From assembly GCA_030278955.1 (NCBI GenBank), contig JAOANR010000002.1, forward strand, positions 24,538,057 to 24,602,056: a DNA stretch of 64,000 bases. The letters run 5' to 3'. Below are positions 23,060 to 34,519 of the stretch, one piece after another (positions within the stretch are counted from its first letter, which is position 1; every line of letters starts with the position of its first letter). The notes under the pieces were generated by a model. That model saw nothing but the letters and a program-made list of their open reading frames with translations. It was not told the origin of the DNA and ran no database searches. This DNA is from Hygrophila difformis. Lineage: Eukaryota > Streptophyta > Magnoliopsida > Lamiales > Acanthaceae. The position numbers and the translations under genes were made by a program.

Positions 23060-23792
23060 TGATAATGGCCAAAATTGACCATTATTTTCAATCTATTTCC
23101 GTGTCTAAACATGGGCATTTGATCGCATTCCTGTCTTATTTAAATAAGAAAACAGATGAATTTGACAGATATTTGCAAGTTTGTTTAATAATAAGCTGGT
23201 ATTTAAAAATACAAAAATATTGTTTTTTTATTAAATTTGTGTTAAAAAATCCAAAAACATGATAAAATATTAAAAATCTCATTCTTGATTTGAGAATGAT
23301 AAATTTCGGTTCGGTGTTGTCAATTCGGTAGAACACGGGTTCATTAAATGGAACACAAACCAAATAATTAATTTGAAGAAATATCTATATTTGTATTTTT
23401 ATATATTTATATATTTATTTACTTATATTTAAAAAAAGAAAAAAAAAAAAAGAAAAGTAATCAACAAATTGAATTTTGAGTATTTCAGGTGGGGCCCACC
23501 ATGTGTCATCACCCCCAATTCACCAAATTCCCAAACGGGAAGCAACAGTAGCCACCCTTCGTCCATCTTCTCTACACTTCCGGCAGCTTCCAGCTCCGAT
23601 CAGCCCCCTCATCGGCAAGTCATCTTCATGGCCCGACTCCGGCAAGCTCCGGCCTCCACCTCTGTTGACATCTCCATCTCCACCAAGCTTCCGATCATCG
23701 TCGTCTCGTTCCTCGCCTGCGTTGACCATCTCCGGCGTCATCTCCGGTGAAGCTCAACAACACCGCCGACCATCTTCGCCATCGCCCTACCA
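23060..23792 (+). repeat. Athila/Tat-like second LTR, 5' part
   Basis: It begins TGATAATGGCCAAAATTGACC after the purine-rich ATGTGAGGATGT. The first 440 bp match 35068-35500. The last 300 bp are C-rich (TCACCCCC..., CTCCGGC repeats) and end at the plus-strand Tekay LTR. The 109- and 93-residue frames here are overlapping low-complexity frames, not genes. Confidence 0.55.
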
Positions 23793-26348
23793 TGTAATAC
23801 CCTAGAAATCGACATCGAGATTTAAATCCAAAAATAAAAAAATCGAATTTAATTATCGAAACCGAAATAATTCCGAGAGAGCGGAATTAAATATTTTCGG
23901 ACGATAGCAACTCGAAGAGTTATCGAATTATCCAAACAATCTCGAATAATTCCATATTATGATTTTTAGAATTAAAAATCATAATATTATTAAGAAAAAA
24001 AAGGAAAAATCGCGCAGCAGGAGGCCGCGCCGCGGCGGCGCGTCGAGCCCGCGCCGGCGGCAGTAGGCAGCGTTTTAAATGCCAAACGCGGTTTTTGCTC
24101 CAATTTTTGAGGATGGACGACTCCAACCGACCCAAATTCATTTCTCAGACATTAGGGGATGTTTTGGGACTCCTTTGGATGATTTTTGGATATATTAAAC
24201 TCCCCTACAAGTTGGATAATGATAGAAACATTAACATTGAGGGATTAAGTAAACCATGTTGGAGTTAGGTGGGTTGGATGATGTTTTGTGGGGCTTAATG
24301 CATGTATTGACTGCCATAACTCGTTCATCCCTTCCCTAGGGACATTATGGCAGTCATTGGGGCCATTAACCACCCATTTCCACCCCCAAAATCAGTCACC
24401 AACCTCACACTCTCCATTCCTCCGAAAATCAAGTTTTCCCTTTGAGTGTTGAGAGAGTTTGAAGGAGTTCTTCTGTTGGCAAAGGGTTTGGACGAATCTC
24501 AAGCCTCCCATCTCAGTCATCTATGATTAGGTAAGGTTACTAACCCAATTCCTTGCCATAGATTCGATTATCAAGCCCTAACATCAAGTATTCTCCATTC
24601 AACCCCCACAATAGGAGCATTCGGTTGAAGTGGTGATTCGTAGGACTGATTCGTGCAACTTAGGGGATTCAACCAAGAAGGAATTTGACACCAATCTTAT
24701 CTCCGGTAAGTTAGTATTGTGCATATCAATTTTTAGAGGTTTTGGTGGAGAATCCATCAAGTTCTCGATCAATCTCTGCCCATTGACAAAACTGTCAACT
24801 AGGGTTTCTACTCATATAGTTTCTGTTGTTTTCGATTTTCACTTAGATCCACATGTTTTTGGAAAATCCTTTCTAAACAAAAAATGTTTCTAACATCCTA
24901 AATATGCTCTCTGTAAATGTTTAGAATTTTTGAACATGTTTTGGATATCGAAATCAGATCTGGTATTCTGGAATAGGGTGCTGTCAGTTTGTTTGTTCTT
25001 ATGCAATCAGATTATGTTGTTCGATTTACTCCTGCCTATGATAGTTTTTCGTGCTTGATGTCTTCATGAAACTTGTTCCATTTTGTGTCTAGATCATCTC
25101 TGTAAAGTTTCATAATTTTTGGAGCATGTTCGAAATTGATATGGATTTTTGAATGGACTGTGGTCGGATGGACTGTAGAGTTTAAGATCCTTGAAACAGT
25201 AGGTTCTGAAATCATTTTTTTTGGTCACTTAGAGTCCGATTTTGAAGAAGCTTATTTCGAAGAAAAATTTTCATTTGGGTGTGTTCTAGCTCCTGTAAAA
25301 ATTTCAGAATTTTTGAAAATGTTTTGTTATGATTCCAGATGTGATTTTTGAAACTGCCATAGAGCAATTTTTGTCGGTAAATCTTACCTTGCATATTTTT
25401 ATGATCTGCGAGTCGAATGACACTAATCTTTGAAAACGTATGAAATATGGAAACGTGTGGTATTGTAAAGTGTTAAAAATATGGTTTTAAAACTTTGTAA
25501 GTTTTAATCGAGTGGGATGCCCAATGTTTTAGAGGGTAAGTGCACTTGGTGGAGCTCGTTGGGCCGCCCCCTCTTTTGTGGCCAAAACGGCGCATATGAT
25601 ATTATGGTTTCGTGATTGTAAGAGTCTATACTCCTAGGTGTATCCGTATGGGTTATCTAGGGCTCTGGAGTGGTCTGTATAGGGTCACTGCTTGTGGGTG
25701 TCAGAGTCCCAGAGGTGGGTTGATTCCAAGGGTACGTCCCTAGAATCGTTACTATGAATTGGAGTCCTTGTGGGTGTAAATCCCAAGGGCATATTTGTTG
25801 TCCTCGATCAAAATGAACAATGGTAAATTAATCGTGTGGCAAAGCGTATGAGGCTTCGGAAAACTATTTTTACTCGTCCTTTCTTTTTAAATTTCAAATC
25901 CTGTCTTCTAATTACTCTTCTAAAAACTTTAAAATTTGTTATGCTATATATTAACTTACGCAGTACCTTTTGTACTGATAAATTGTTGTTTTTTTCATTT
26001 CTTTTCAGATTTCGCAGAGTAAGCATTTGCACGTTGGGATGGGATTTCTCAATATAAAAACTTGTCACACTTACTTTAACTTTATTTTCCGCACTAAGAC
26101 TTTGGACTTGGACTTTGGTTTTTGGCCGCTTGTTTTGGCCCTTGTTTTGCTTCCGCACTATTTTATATTTCATGCATGATATACTCTGATTTTAACTTCG
26201 GGCTTTATTGAATGGTTTTAAATTATTTTAAAGAGTTGACACAACTAGCCTCAGCATCTTTCTAGATAAGCTCGATTTGGATCACATCTTATTTAGAAAG
26301 GTGTGGCGGTAGCATCCCGGCCTGGGTGATCAAATCCGGGGTGTTACA
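23793..26348 (+). repeat. 5' LTR of plus Tekay-type element (2556 bp)
   Basis: It runs from TGTAATACCCTAG to GGGTGTTACA. It contains the GC island (24010-24070), the GGCCAAAACGGCGC hairpin (about 25583), stem-loops around CCCAGAGGTGGG (about 25700-25790), the CAGTAC/GTACTG hairpin (25961-25977) and TTTCTTTTCAG (about 26000). Frames at 24630, 25136 and 25836 recur in the other LTR and are not genes. Confidence 0.92.
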
Positions 26349-26351
26349 AAG

Positions 26352-26364
26352 TGGTATCAGAGCC
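26352..26364 (+). other. Primer-binding site, tRNA-iMet
   Basis: TGGTATCAGAGCC, three bases after the LTR end. Confidence 0.92.
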
Positions 26365-26446
26365 TGAAATTTTTTTTTTCTTATTTTTCGGCCCACTATA
26401 GAGGCCCAAATTAATGAATATTATTTTAAAGTATTTTAAATATTAT

Positions 26447-26483
26447 TTCCATGGACAAGAATTTTATTTTAAAACCCATGGAA
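26447..26483 (+). promoter_or_regulatory. Leader inverted repeat (TTCCATGG/CCATGGAA)
   Basis: Arms as in the other leaders, starting 83 bases after the PBS, exactly the distance found at 14827 and 143. Confidence 0.6.
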
Positions 26484-26608
26484 AAATATATCTCGAAAAT
26501 TTCGGCAAGTCTTAAATTATTAATATTTTTGGGGGGAAAATGCATGTCCATTAACATACTCTTTTTCTACAATGTGTCAAATTTCTTATTGTAAAATTTA
26601 TATGTTAG

Positions 26609-27109
26609 ATGGCCGATCCGGGGTTGCAAGACTCCATCATGCGTTTACTGTGTTCCATGTCCGATATTACGCACGAGCTGCGTCACGCACGTAGGGATGC
26701 CGAAAATGACAGGAATCATATTAAATCCTTGGAAGAAAAGATTGAGAAATTGACCCTAAACACTAATCAGGTTATTGAGCGTCAGATTACGCATGAGACC
26801 GAGTTTGATGACCTTCGTCGTCATGTGCACCAGCTGCAAGGACGGATTTTCGCATTGGAAGAAGTAGTGATTGGGCTGCAGAATCAGCTCAATCCTGAGC
26901 CAGACATGGAGGAAGAAGAGGAGGAGGATCTGGACGAGCACGTTGATATTGAGGACGAGGAGCCCGAGAAGGTCGTGGAGCACGTTGATATTGAGGACGA
27001 GGAGCACGTTGATATCATTCCTTTTTCTCTTTTCGGTGTTTTTTCGCGCTTAGAGCTTATGAGCTACAATTCTAATCATAGTCTAACTTGGCTATTAACC
27101 TACATTTAA
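26609..27109 (+). CDS. Upstream coiled-coil/acidic protein, second copy
   Basis: 166 residues, 244 bases after the PBS. It starts MADP, has LCSMSDITHELRHARRD near the N terminus, a Glu/Lys/Leu-rich coiled-coil-like segment (about 30-95), the block VVIGLQNQLNPEPDMEEEEE, and an acidic tail containing a repeated EHVDIEDEE unit. It aligns with the 155-residue protein at 14204, sharing MADP, LCSM, HELRH, LE/VxLQNxLNxEP and the acidic tail. The last 30 residues after EHVD are hydrophobic and unlike the homologue, so the 3' end is probably frameshifted or rearranged. Function unknown; see the note on 14204. Confidence 0.7.
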   Translation: MADPGLQDSIMRLLCSMSDITHELRHARRDAENDRNHIKSLEEKIEKLTLNTNQVIERQITHETEFDDLRRHVHQLQGRIFALEEVVIGLQNQLNPEPDMEEEEEEDLDEHVDIEDEEPEKVVEHVDIEDEEHVDIIPFSLFGVFSRLELMSYNSNHSLTWLLTYI

Positions 27110-27144
27110 CTGCGAATCTTACCTCTGCGTGCCTGATTATCAGA

Positions 27145-30100
27145 ATGCCGCCGAGGGGAAGACCCAGGATGGAGATTCCAAACAACGACAATGCTAACAT
27201 TCCCACCGGGGCGAATCCGCCGAACCCTGGAGGCCAAGCTAACCCAGCTGCTAATGCTTTAGATGAGCGACTTAGGACGGTCGAGCAGGTCCTCATCGCT
27301 TTGGGGAATGCTGAAGTCAATCGAGCACAGGCAGCAGTACCGCCTCCGGCAGCCCGAATAAATTAGTTGGCGATGGTAAACCCCTACCAGCCGCCCCATT
27401 ATGAAGGACAGGAGGATCCCGCAAAGCTAGAAGACTGGATTAGGACATTCGATAAGCTTTTGAACGCCGTCAGATGTCCCGAGAATGAGAGAGTGGGAGT
27501 GGCGACGTACTACTTAAGTGGGGAAGCGGATGAGTGGTGGCAGAACCACCAAAGAGGCTAGCTGATGGAGAGCACGTCTATTTTTGGGAAGAATTCAAGG
27601 AGATGATGAGAGAGAGGTTCTACCCCCTTAGCACGAAAGCTTCTAAATACGAAGAGTTCATTAACCTTCGTCAGGGCACCGAGACGGTACAGGAGTATTA
27701 TACAAAGTTCAAGGAGGGACTCCGTTTTGCTCCAAGGCTCGTGCCGACTGATGCTGATAAGGCCCAGAAGTTTGAAATGGGGTTGAATCTCATTGTTAGA
27801 GAAATTTTGGTAAGAGGACAGCATACCACTCTGCAAGCTTTTTATGACCGCGCAGTGGCGATCGCCCGGGTGCAACAGCTGAAACGCAAAGACCATGGGG
27901 AATCAAGCAAGGGCTCGAACAACTTTGAAAAGAGGAACCAGAACAGTGGTAATGGAAACAACTTCAGGAGAGGAAATGATCAGGGAAGAAATGATGAGCA
28001 GAGAGGCCCGAGAACAGAGAATTCAATCAAGGAGGCAATGGGAACAGAAGACCGGATAACCAAGGCGCTTTCATACCCAGATGCCAGCGGTGCAATATTC
28101 CGTACTTGGTGCGAGAATGTCCAAAACCGGGGCATTGTTACCGATGTGGCCGAGAGGGCCATATGAAGAAAGAGTGCTGGACAAGAGAGGACCGCATAGA
28201 GAAGAGGCCGGATCTGTTGAACCGTCCTCAGGGGAAAAGGCCAGCTGGGCCGAACAAGCAAAACAACCAAGGTCAGAGGTTCCCTCAGGCACAGAGGCCA
28301 CCTCAAAATCAAAACCAGCAAGGCAACCAAGGTGGAGCGATGCGACGCTTGAACGTGATCAACCAAGCGGATTTGGCCGCTCAAGGCGAGGTGATCGGAG
28401 GTACGTTTACTACTTTAAGCGTACCTGTCAAAGTTTTATTTGACTCGGGAGCAAGTTCCTCTCTGATTTCCACAAGAATTCTATCTGCGTTAGATCTACC
28501 TGCACCAAATAATATTAACTTAGGAATCCAATTACCATCGGGTAAGGAGGTATCGTGCTCCAAACGATATGACGGGATCCCGATAGTAATTAAAAACACC
28601 GAATTCTTCGCGAATTTCATAGAATTTGATCTTAAGGATTTCGAAATCATTTTGGGAATGGACTGGCTGACTCAATACAAGGCTGTTATTGAGTGTCAAA
28701 AGCAGAAGATCTCTTTGGCGAAGAGTCGCGGAAAGAAGGTCATTTACTACATGCAGCCTCAAAAGAAGAGTGCCAAAGTGGTAAATGCCATAAAATTTTG
28801 CAATCTCATGCAAAAGGGATATCAATTGTACGCATGCTACGTACATAATCTGGAAGACGAAGGAAGCAAGATCGACCGAATCCCAGTCATGAACGAATAT
28901 CCCGACGTTTTTCCTGATGATATCCCAGGAATGCCTCCTGAGTGTGAAGTCGAGTTCACAATCGATCTGGTGCCCGGAATCGAAGCAGTATCGAAGGCAC
29001 CATATCGTATGGCGCCTGCGGTAATGAAGGAGCTGAAGGAACAACTCGAGGAGTTGTTATCGAAGGGTTACATTCGACCAATCACATCACCATGGGGAGC
29101 ACCAGTCCTATTCGTCAAGAAGAAGGACGGCGGACTCCGACTGTGCATAGACTACAGAGGCCTTAATCAAGTGACAATCAAAAATAAATACCCGCTGCCT
29201 AGGATCGAAGATCTCTTCGATCAGCTGAAAGGAGCGTCGGTATTTTCGAAGGTTGATCTGAGATCGGAATACCATCAGTTGCGTATCGCCGAGAAAGACA
29301 TACCGAAGATAGCTTTTCGCATGAGATATGGGCACTACGAATTCACCGTAATGTCCTTTTGGTCTCACGAATGCTCCCGCAGTATTCATGAATCTTATGA
29401 ATAGTGTATTCCGTGAGTTACTAGATTTATGTGTTGTCGTATTCATCGATGACATTCTAGTTTACTCAAGAAATGAGGAGGAGCATTCAAGACATCTTCA
29501 TCAAGTACTTGAGACCTTGAGAAAGAACCAATTATATGCGAAGCTGTCGAAGTGCGAATTTTGGATGAAGGAAGTTGCATTTTTGGGACACATAGTATCG
29601 GCTAAAGGAGTGTCGGTTGACCCGACAAAGATATCTGCAGTGACTGATTGGCCAGCGCCAACTAGTCAAACAGAGATAAGGAGTTTTCTTGGACTAGCCG
29701 GATACTATAGAAGGTTCATGAAGGATTTTTCAAAGATTCCAAGACTGATGACCCAACTTCTGAAGAAAGGGTTAAAGATCGAATGGACAACTGATTGTGA
29801 GACGTCGTTCCAAGACCTCAAGAAGAGACTCACAACAGCACTGGTCTTAGCACTGCCGTCAGAGACGAAAGATTTTGAAGTATACAGCGACGCTTCAAAA
29901 GAAGGTCTGGGTTGCGTGCTTATGCAAAACCAAAGGGTTATCGCGTACGCATCGTGACAACTCAAACCACACGAGGAGAATTATCCGACACACGATCTGG
30001 AATTGGCTGCAGTGGTGTTCGCTCGCAAGATCTGGTGACACTACTTATATGGACGAACAAGTCGGATGTTCACGGACCACAAAAGCCTCAAGTACATATT

Positions 30101-31789
30101 TACTCAGAAGGAGTTAAATATGAGGCAGAGGAGATGGCTCGAGTTGATCAAAGACTATGACCTGGACATAGCCTACCATGAGGGCAAGGCGAACGTCATG
30201 GCAGATGCATTAAGTCGCAAGACGAGGCATACGGCAAACACCCTTATTTTACCTTCGGAACTATATATGGACTTGGCGAAGTTGGAAACTGAACTAGTCC
30301 ATTATGGAACCGTGGTAGAAACGGTGAATGCCATAGCAATTGAACCTATCGTGTTCGATGAGATCGAACCGCTCAATCAGACGATGAGAACCTTCAGAGA
30401 ATCAAAGAGAAAATCGGTGAAGGAAAAGCGGTAGGATTCACGATACACGACGACGGGAGTATCCGCTTTAAGGAAAGATGGTGCGTTCCTCACAAGTGCG
30501 AGGACTTGAAGTGGAAATTGATGGAAGAAGGCCACGATACACCTTATTCAATGCATCCAGGAGGTGATAACCTGTATAAGGATCTGAAGAAAATTTATTG
30601 GTGGCCGCGAATGAAACAAGATGTTGCTAATTTTGTGGCTAAGTGCCTTATTTGCCAGAAGGTGAAGGCAGTACGGCAAAAGCCATTGGGTTTGGTGAAG
30701 CCATTGGAGATCCCAAGTTCGAAGTGGGATAGCATCTCCATGGATTTCATCTCAGGGTTACCAAGATCTCCCCGAGGCATTAACAAAATTTGGGTGATAG
30801 TTGATGGGTTGACGAAGACCGCCATCTTTATACCAATGAATGACAATTGGTCGATGGATCAACTAGCCAAGGCGTACATTGAGAATGTGGTGAGAAGGCA
30901 TGGAGTGCCACACGACATCATCTCGGACCGAGACAGCAGATTTGTCTCGAATTTCTGGACCAAATTGCAAGAAGCCTTGGGAACCCAAATTAAGATGAGC
31001 ACAGCTTTTCATCCAATGACGGACGGTCAAACTGAGCGGACAATTCAAACGCTCGAGGATATGCTTAGAGCGTGTGTACTGGAATTCAAGGGAAGTTGGG
31101 AGAACCACTTGCCACTAATTGAATTCTCGTATAACAACAGTTACCATGCTAGTATTGGCATGGCACCGTTCGAAGCTCTTTAAGGGCGCAAGTGCCGCAG
31201 TCCGTTATGCTGGGCAAAGGATGATAACTCTGTGGTTGTTGGACCTCAGCTCATTGAAGATATGAGCAAACAAGTCAAGGTCGTTCAACAAAAGATGAAG
31301 GCCGCACAAGACATGCAAAAGAGTTATGCCGACACGAGACGACAAGAGTTGGAATTCCTTGTGGGAGACAAGGTTATGCTGAAGGTGTCGCCAATGAAGG
31401 GGGTGATGCGATTTGGCAAACGAGGAAAGTTGAGTCCTCGCTATATTGGTCTATACGAGATTTTAGACCGTGTGGGTACCTTAAGATACCATTTGACTCT
31501 TCCACCGAAATTATCACGAGTTCACAATGTGTTTCATGTTTCTCAATTGAAGAAATATGTGCACGATTCGACTCACGTCTTACAAACCGATGTGATCGAA
31601 CTGGACGACGATCTGACATATGAGGAGTATCTGATCGAGATACTTGATGTCAAAGAAAGGGTCATGAGGAACAAGACCGTGAGAATGGTGAAGATTCTAT
31701 GGTCCAATCATGGCACCGAGGAAGCGACGTGGGAATTGGAAGCGGATATGAAGCAGAGATATCCCAACCTTTTCCGAAGCGACTCGTGA
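27145..31789 (+). pseudogene. Gag-pol polyprotein, multiply broken
   Basis: The start MPPRGRPR aligns with the other gag proteins. All domains are recognisable in order: gag core (27367-27900), zinc knuckles CxxC..H..C (about 28080-28180), protease DSG (28441-28449), reverse transcriptase with FIDD (about 29446), RNase H (about 29885-30120), integrase with its complete HHCC motif (30506-30700) and core (to 31180), GPY-like and chromodomain-like C terminus (31232-31789). Breaks seen: TAG at 27364-27366; frameshifts near 27550, 28010, 29355 (an extra T) and 30360; TGA at 29955-29957 and 30036-30038; TAA at 31181-31183. At least eight lesions, so no polyprotein can be made. Older than the copy at 9250. 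Confidence 0.92.
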
Positions 31790-31817
31790 GCAGTTATGGG
31801 GGCATAACTGCAGTCCT

Positions 31818-31841
31818 AAGGGGGAGAGGATGTGACACCCC
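31818..31841 (+). promoter_or_regulatory. Second polypurine tract with LTR-start-like motif
   Basis: AAGGGGGAGAGGATG followed by TGTGACACCCC, 29 bp after the gag-pol stop and about 150 bp before the true LTR start. Counterpart of 9201-9223. Confidence 0.55.
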
Positions 31842-31954
31842 GCACAGAGTCGTCACGCGTCGAGGTAAGAATTTAAATTTTCAAGCCTCAATAATTTCTG
31901 CATGCCAATTATCTGCATCGTTTATCTTTCCGAAGTGCGACCCAACTTCCAACT

Positions 31955-31988
31955 TCGAGGACGAAGTTGATTTCTAAGGAGGGTAGAC
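31955..31988 (+). promoter_or_regulatory. Hairpin and main polypurine tract
   Basis: AACTTCGAGGACGAAGTT can form a hairpin; AAGGAGGGTAGAC follows directly before the 3' LTR. Confidence 0.8.
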
Positions 31989-34519
31989 TGTAATACCCGA
32001 GAAATCGACATCGAGATTTAAATCCAAAAATTAAAGAATCGGATTTAATTGTCGAAACCGAAATAATTCCGAGAGAGCGAAATTAAATATTTTCAGACGA
32101 TAGCAACTCGAAGAGAGTTATCAAATTATCCAAAAGTTCTCGGATAATTCCATGTTATGATTTTTAGAATTAAAATCATATTATTATTAAGAAAAAAAAA
32201 GGAAAAATCGCGCAGCAGGAGGCCGCGCGGCGGCGGCGCGGTGGCGCGTCGAGCCCGCGCCGGCGGCAGCAGGTGGCGTTTCAAACGCCATACGCGGTTT
32301 TTGCTCCAATTTTTTAGGATGGACAACTCCAACCGACCCAAATTCATTTCTCATACATTAGGGGATGTTTTGGGACTCCTTTGGATGATTTTTGGATATA
32401 TTAAACTCCCCTACAAGTTGGATAATGATAGAAACATTAGCATTAAGGGATTATGTGAACCATGTTGGAGTTAGGTGGGTTGCATGAAGTTTTGTGGGGC
32501 TTAATGCATGTATTGACTGCCATAACTCGTTCATCCCTTCCCTAGGGACATTATGGCAGTCATTGGGGCCATTAATCACCCATTTCCACCCCCAAAATCA
32601 GTCACCAACCTCACACTCTCCATTCCTCCGAAAATCAAGTTTTCCCTTTGAGTGTTGAGAGAGTTTGAAGGAGTTCTTCTCTTGGCAAAGGTTTGGACGA
32701 ATCTCAAGCCTCCCATCTCAGTCATCTACGATTATGTAAGGTTACTAACCCAATTCCTTGCCTTAGATTCGATTATCAAGCCCTAACATCAAGTATTCTC
32801 CCTTCAACCCCCACAATAGGAGCATTCGGTTGAAGTGGTGATTCGTAGGACTGATTCGTGCGATTTAGGGGATTCAACCAAGAAGGAATTCGACACCAAT
32901 CTTATCTCCGGTAAGTTAGTAGTGTGCATATCAATTTTTAGAGGTTTTGGTGGAGAATCCATCAAGTTCTCGTTCAATCTCTGCCCATTGACAAAACTGT
33001 CAACTAGGGTTTCTACTTGTATAGTTTCTGTTGTTTGGCGATTTTCACTTAAATCCACAGTTTTTGGAAAATCCTTTCTAAACAAAAAATGTTCCTAACA
33101 TCCTAAATATGCTCTCTGTAAATGTTTAGAATTTTTGAACATGTTTTGGTTGTTCTTATGCTATCAGATTTTGTTGTTCGATTTACTCCTGCCTATGATC
33201 GTGTTTCGTGCTTGATGTCTTCATGAAACTTGTTGCATTTTGTGTCTAGATTATCTTTGTAAAGTTTCATAATTTTTGGAGCGTGTTCGAAATTGATATG
33301 GATTTTTGAATGGACTGTGGTCGGATGGACTGTAGAGTTTAAGATCCTTGAAACAGTAGGTTCTGAAATCTTTTTTTTTTTTTTTTGTCACTTAGAGTCC
33401 GATTTTGAAGAAGCTTATTTCTATGAAAAATGTTCATTTGGATGTGTTCTAGCTCCTGTAAAAATTTCAGAATTTTTGAAAATATTTTGTTATGTTTCCA
33501 GATGTGATTTTTGAAACTGCCATAGAGCAATTTTTGTTGGTAAATCTTACCTTGCGTATTTTGATGATCTGCGAGTCGAATGACACTCATCTTTGAAAAC
33601 GTATGAAATCTGGAAACGTGTGGTATTGTAAAGTGTTAAAAATATGGTTTTGAAACTTTGTAAGTTTTGATCGAGTGGGATGCCCACTGTTTTAGAGGGT
33701 AAGTGCACTTGGTGGAGCTCGTTGGGTCGCCCCCTCTTTTGTGGCCAAAACGGCGCATATGATATTATGGTTTCGTGATTGTAAGAGTCTATACTCCTAG
33801 GTGTATCCGTATGAGTTATCTAGGGCTCCGGAGCGATCTGTATAGGGTCACTGCTTTCACATCCCTCGTGGGTACGAGTCCCAGAGGTGGGTTGATTCCA
33901 AGGGTACGTCCCTAGAATCTTATTATGAATTGGAGTCCCTGTGGGTGTAAATCCTAAGGGCATATTTGGTGTCCTCGATCCAATGAACAATAGTAAATTA
34001 ATCGTGTGGCAAAGCATATGAGGCTTTGGAAAACTATTTTTACTCGTCCTTTCTTTTTAAATTTCAAATCCTATCTTCTAATTACTCTTCTAAAAACTTT
34101 AAAATTTGTTATGCTATATATTAACTTACGCAGTACCTTTTAGACTGATAAATTGTTGTTTTTCATTTTTTTTTTTCAGATTTCGCAGAGTAAGCATTTG
34201 CACGTTGGGATGAGATTTCTCAATATAAAGACTTGTCGCACTTACTTTAACTTTATTTTCCGCTCTAAGACTTTGGACTTGGACTTTGGTTTTTGGCCGC
34301 TTGTTTTGGCCCTTGTTTTGCTTCCGCACTACTTTATACTTCATGCATGATATACTCTGATTTTAACTTCGGGCTTTATTGAATGGTTTTAAATTATTTT
34401 AAAGAGTTGATACAACTAGCCTTAGCATCTTTCTAGATAAACTCGATTTGGATCACGTCTTATTTAGAAAGGTGTGGCGGTAGCGTCCCGGCCTGGGTGA
34501 TCAAATCCGGGGTGTTACA
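31989..34519 (+). repeat. 3' LTR of plus Tekay-type element (2531 bp)
   Basis: Clearly the partner of 23793-26348 with scattered substitutions and small indels (for example a shorter stretch near 33140 and a longer T run at 33371). The hairpin at 34131-34147 is damaged on one arm (AGACTG for GTACTG). It carries the perfect repeat TGGCGTTTCAAACGCCA at 32274-32290 in its GC island. Confidence 0.92.

Larger units (their letters stand above)
23793..34519 (+). mobile_element. Plus-strand Tekay-type element with unmatched flanks (10.7 kb)
   Basis: LTRs 23793-26348 and 31989-34519, iMet PBS, CCATGG leader repeat, upstream coiled-coil ORF, gag-pol with multiple breaks, second polypurine tract, hairpin, main polypurine tract. 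Same lineage as 6279-17641 but a different family by LTR sequence; its LTR ends match the element at 243. The five bases before it are TACCA and the five after it CACTC, so there is no target duplication. The sequences on the two sides are different parts of Athila-like LTR. Recombination between two insertions or a later deletion is likely. Confidence 0.88.

Noticed and set aside
26871..27053. Basic Arg/Thr-rich ORF overlapping the coiled-coil ORF
   Set aside because: Plus-one frame shadow of the repeated acidic codons.
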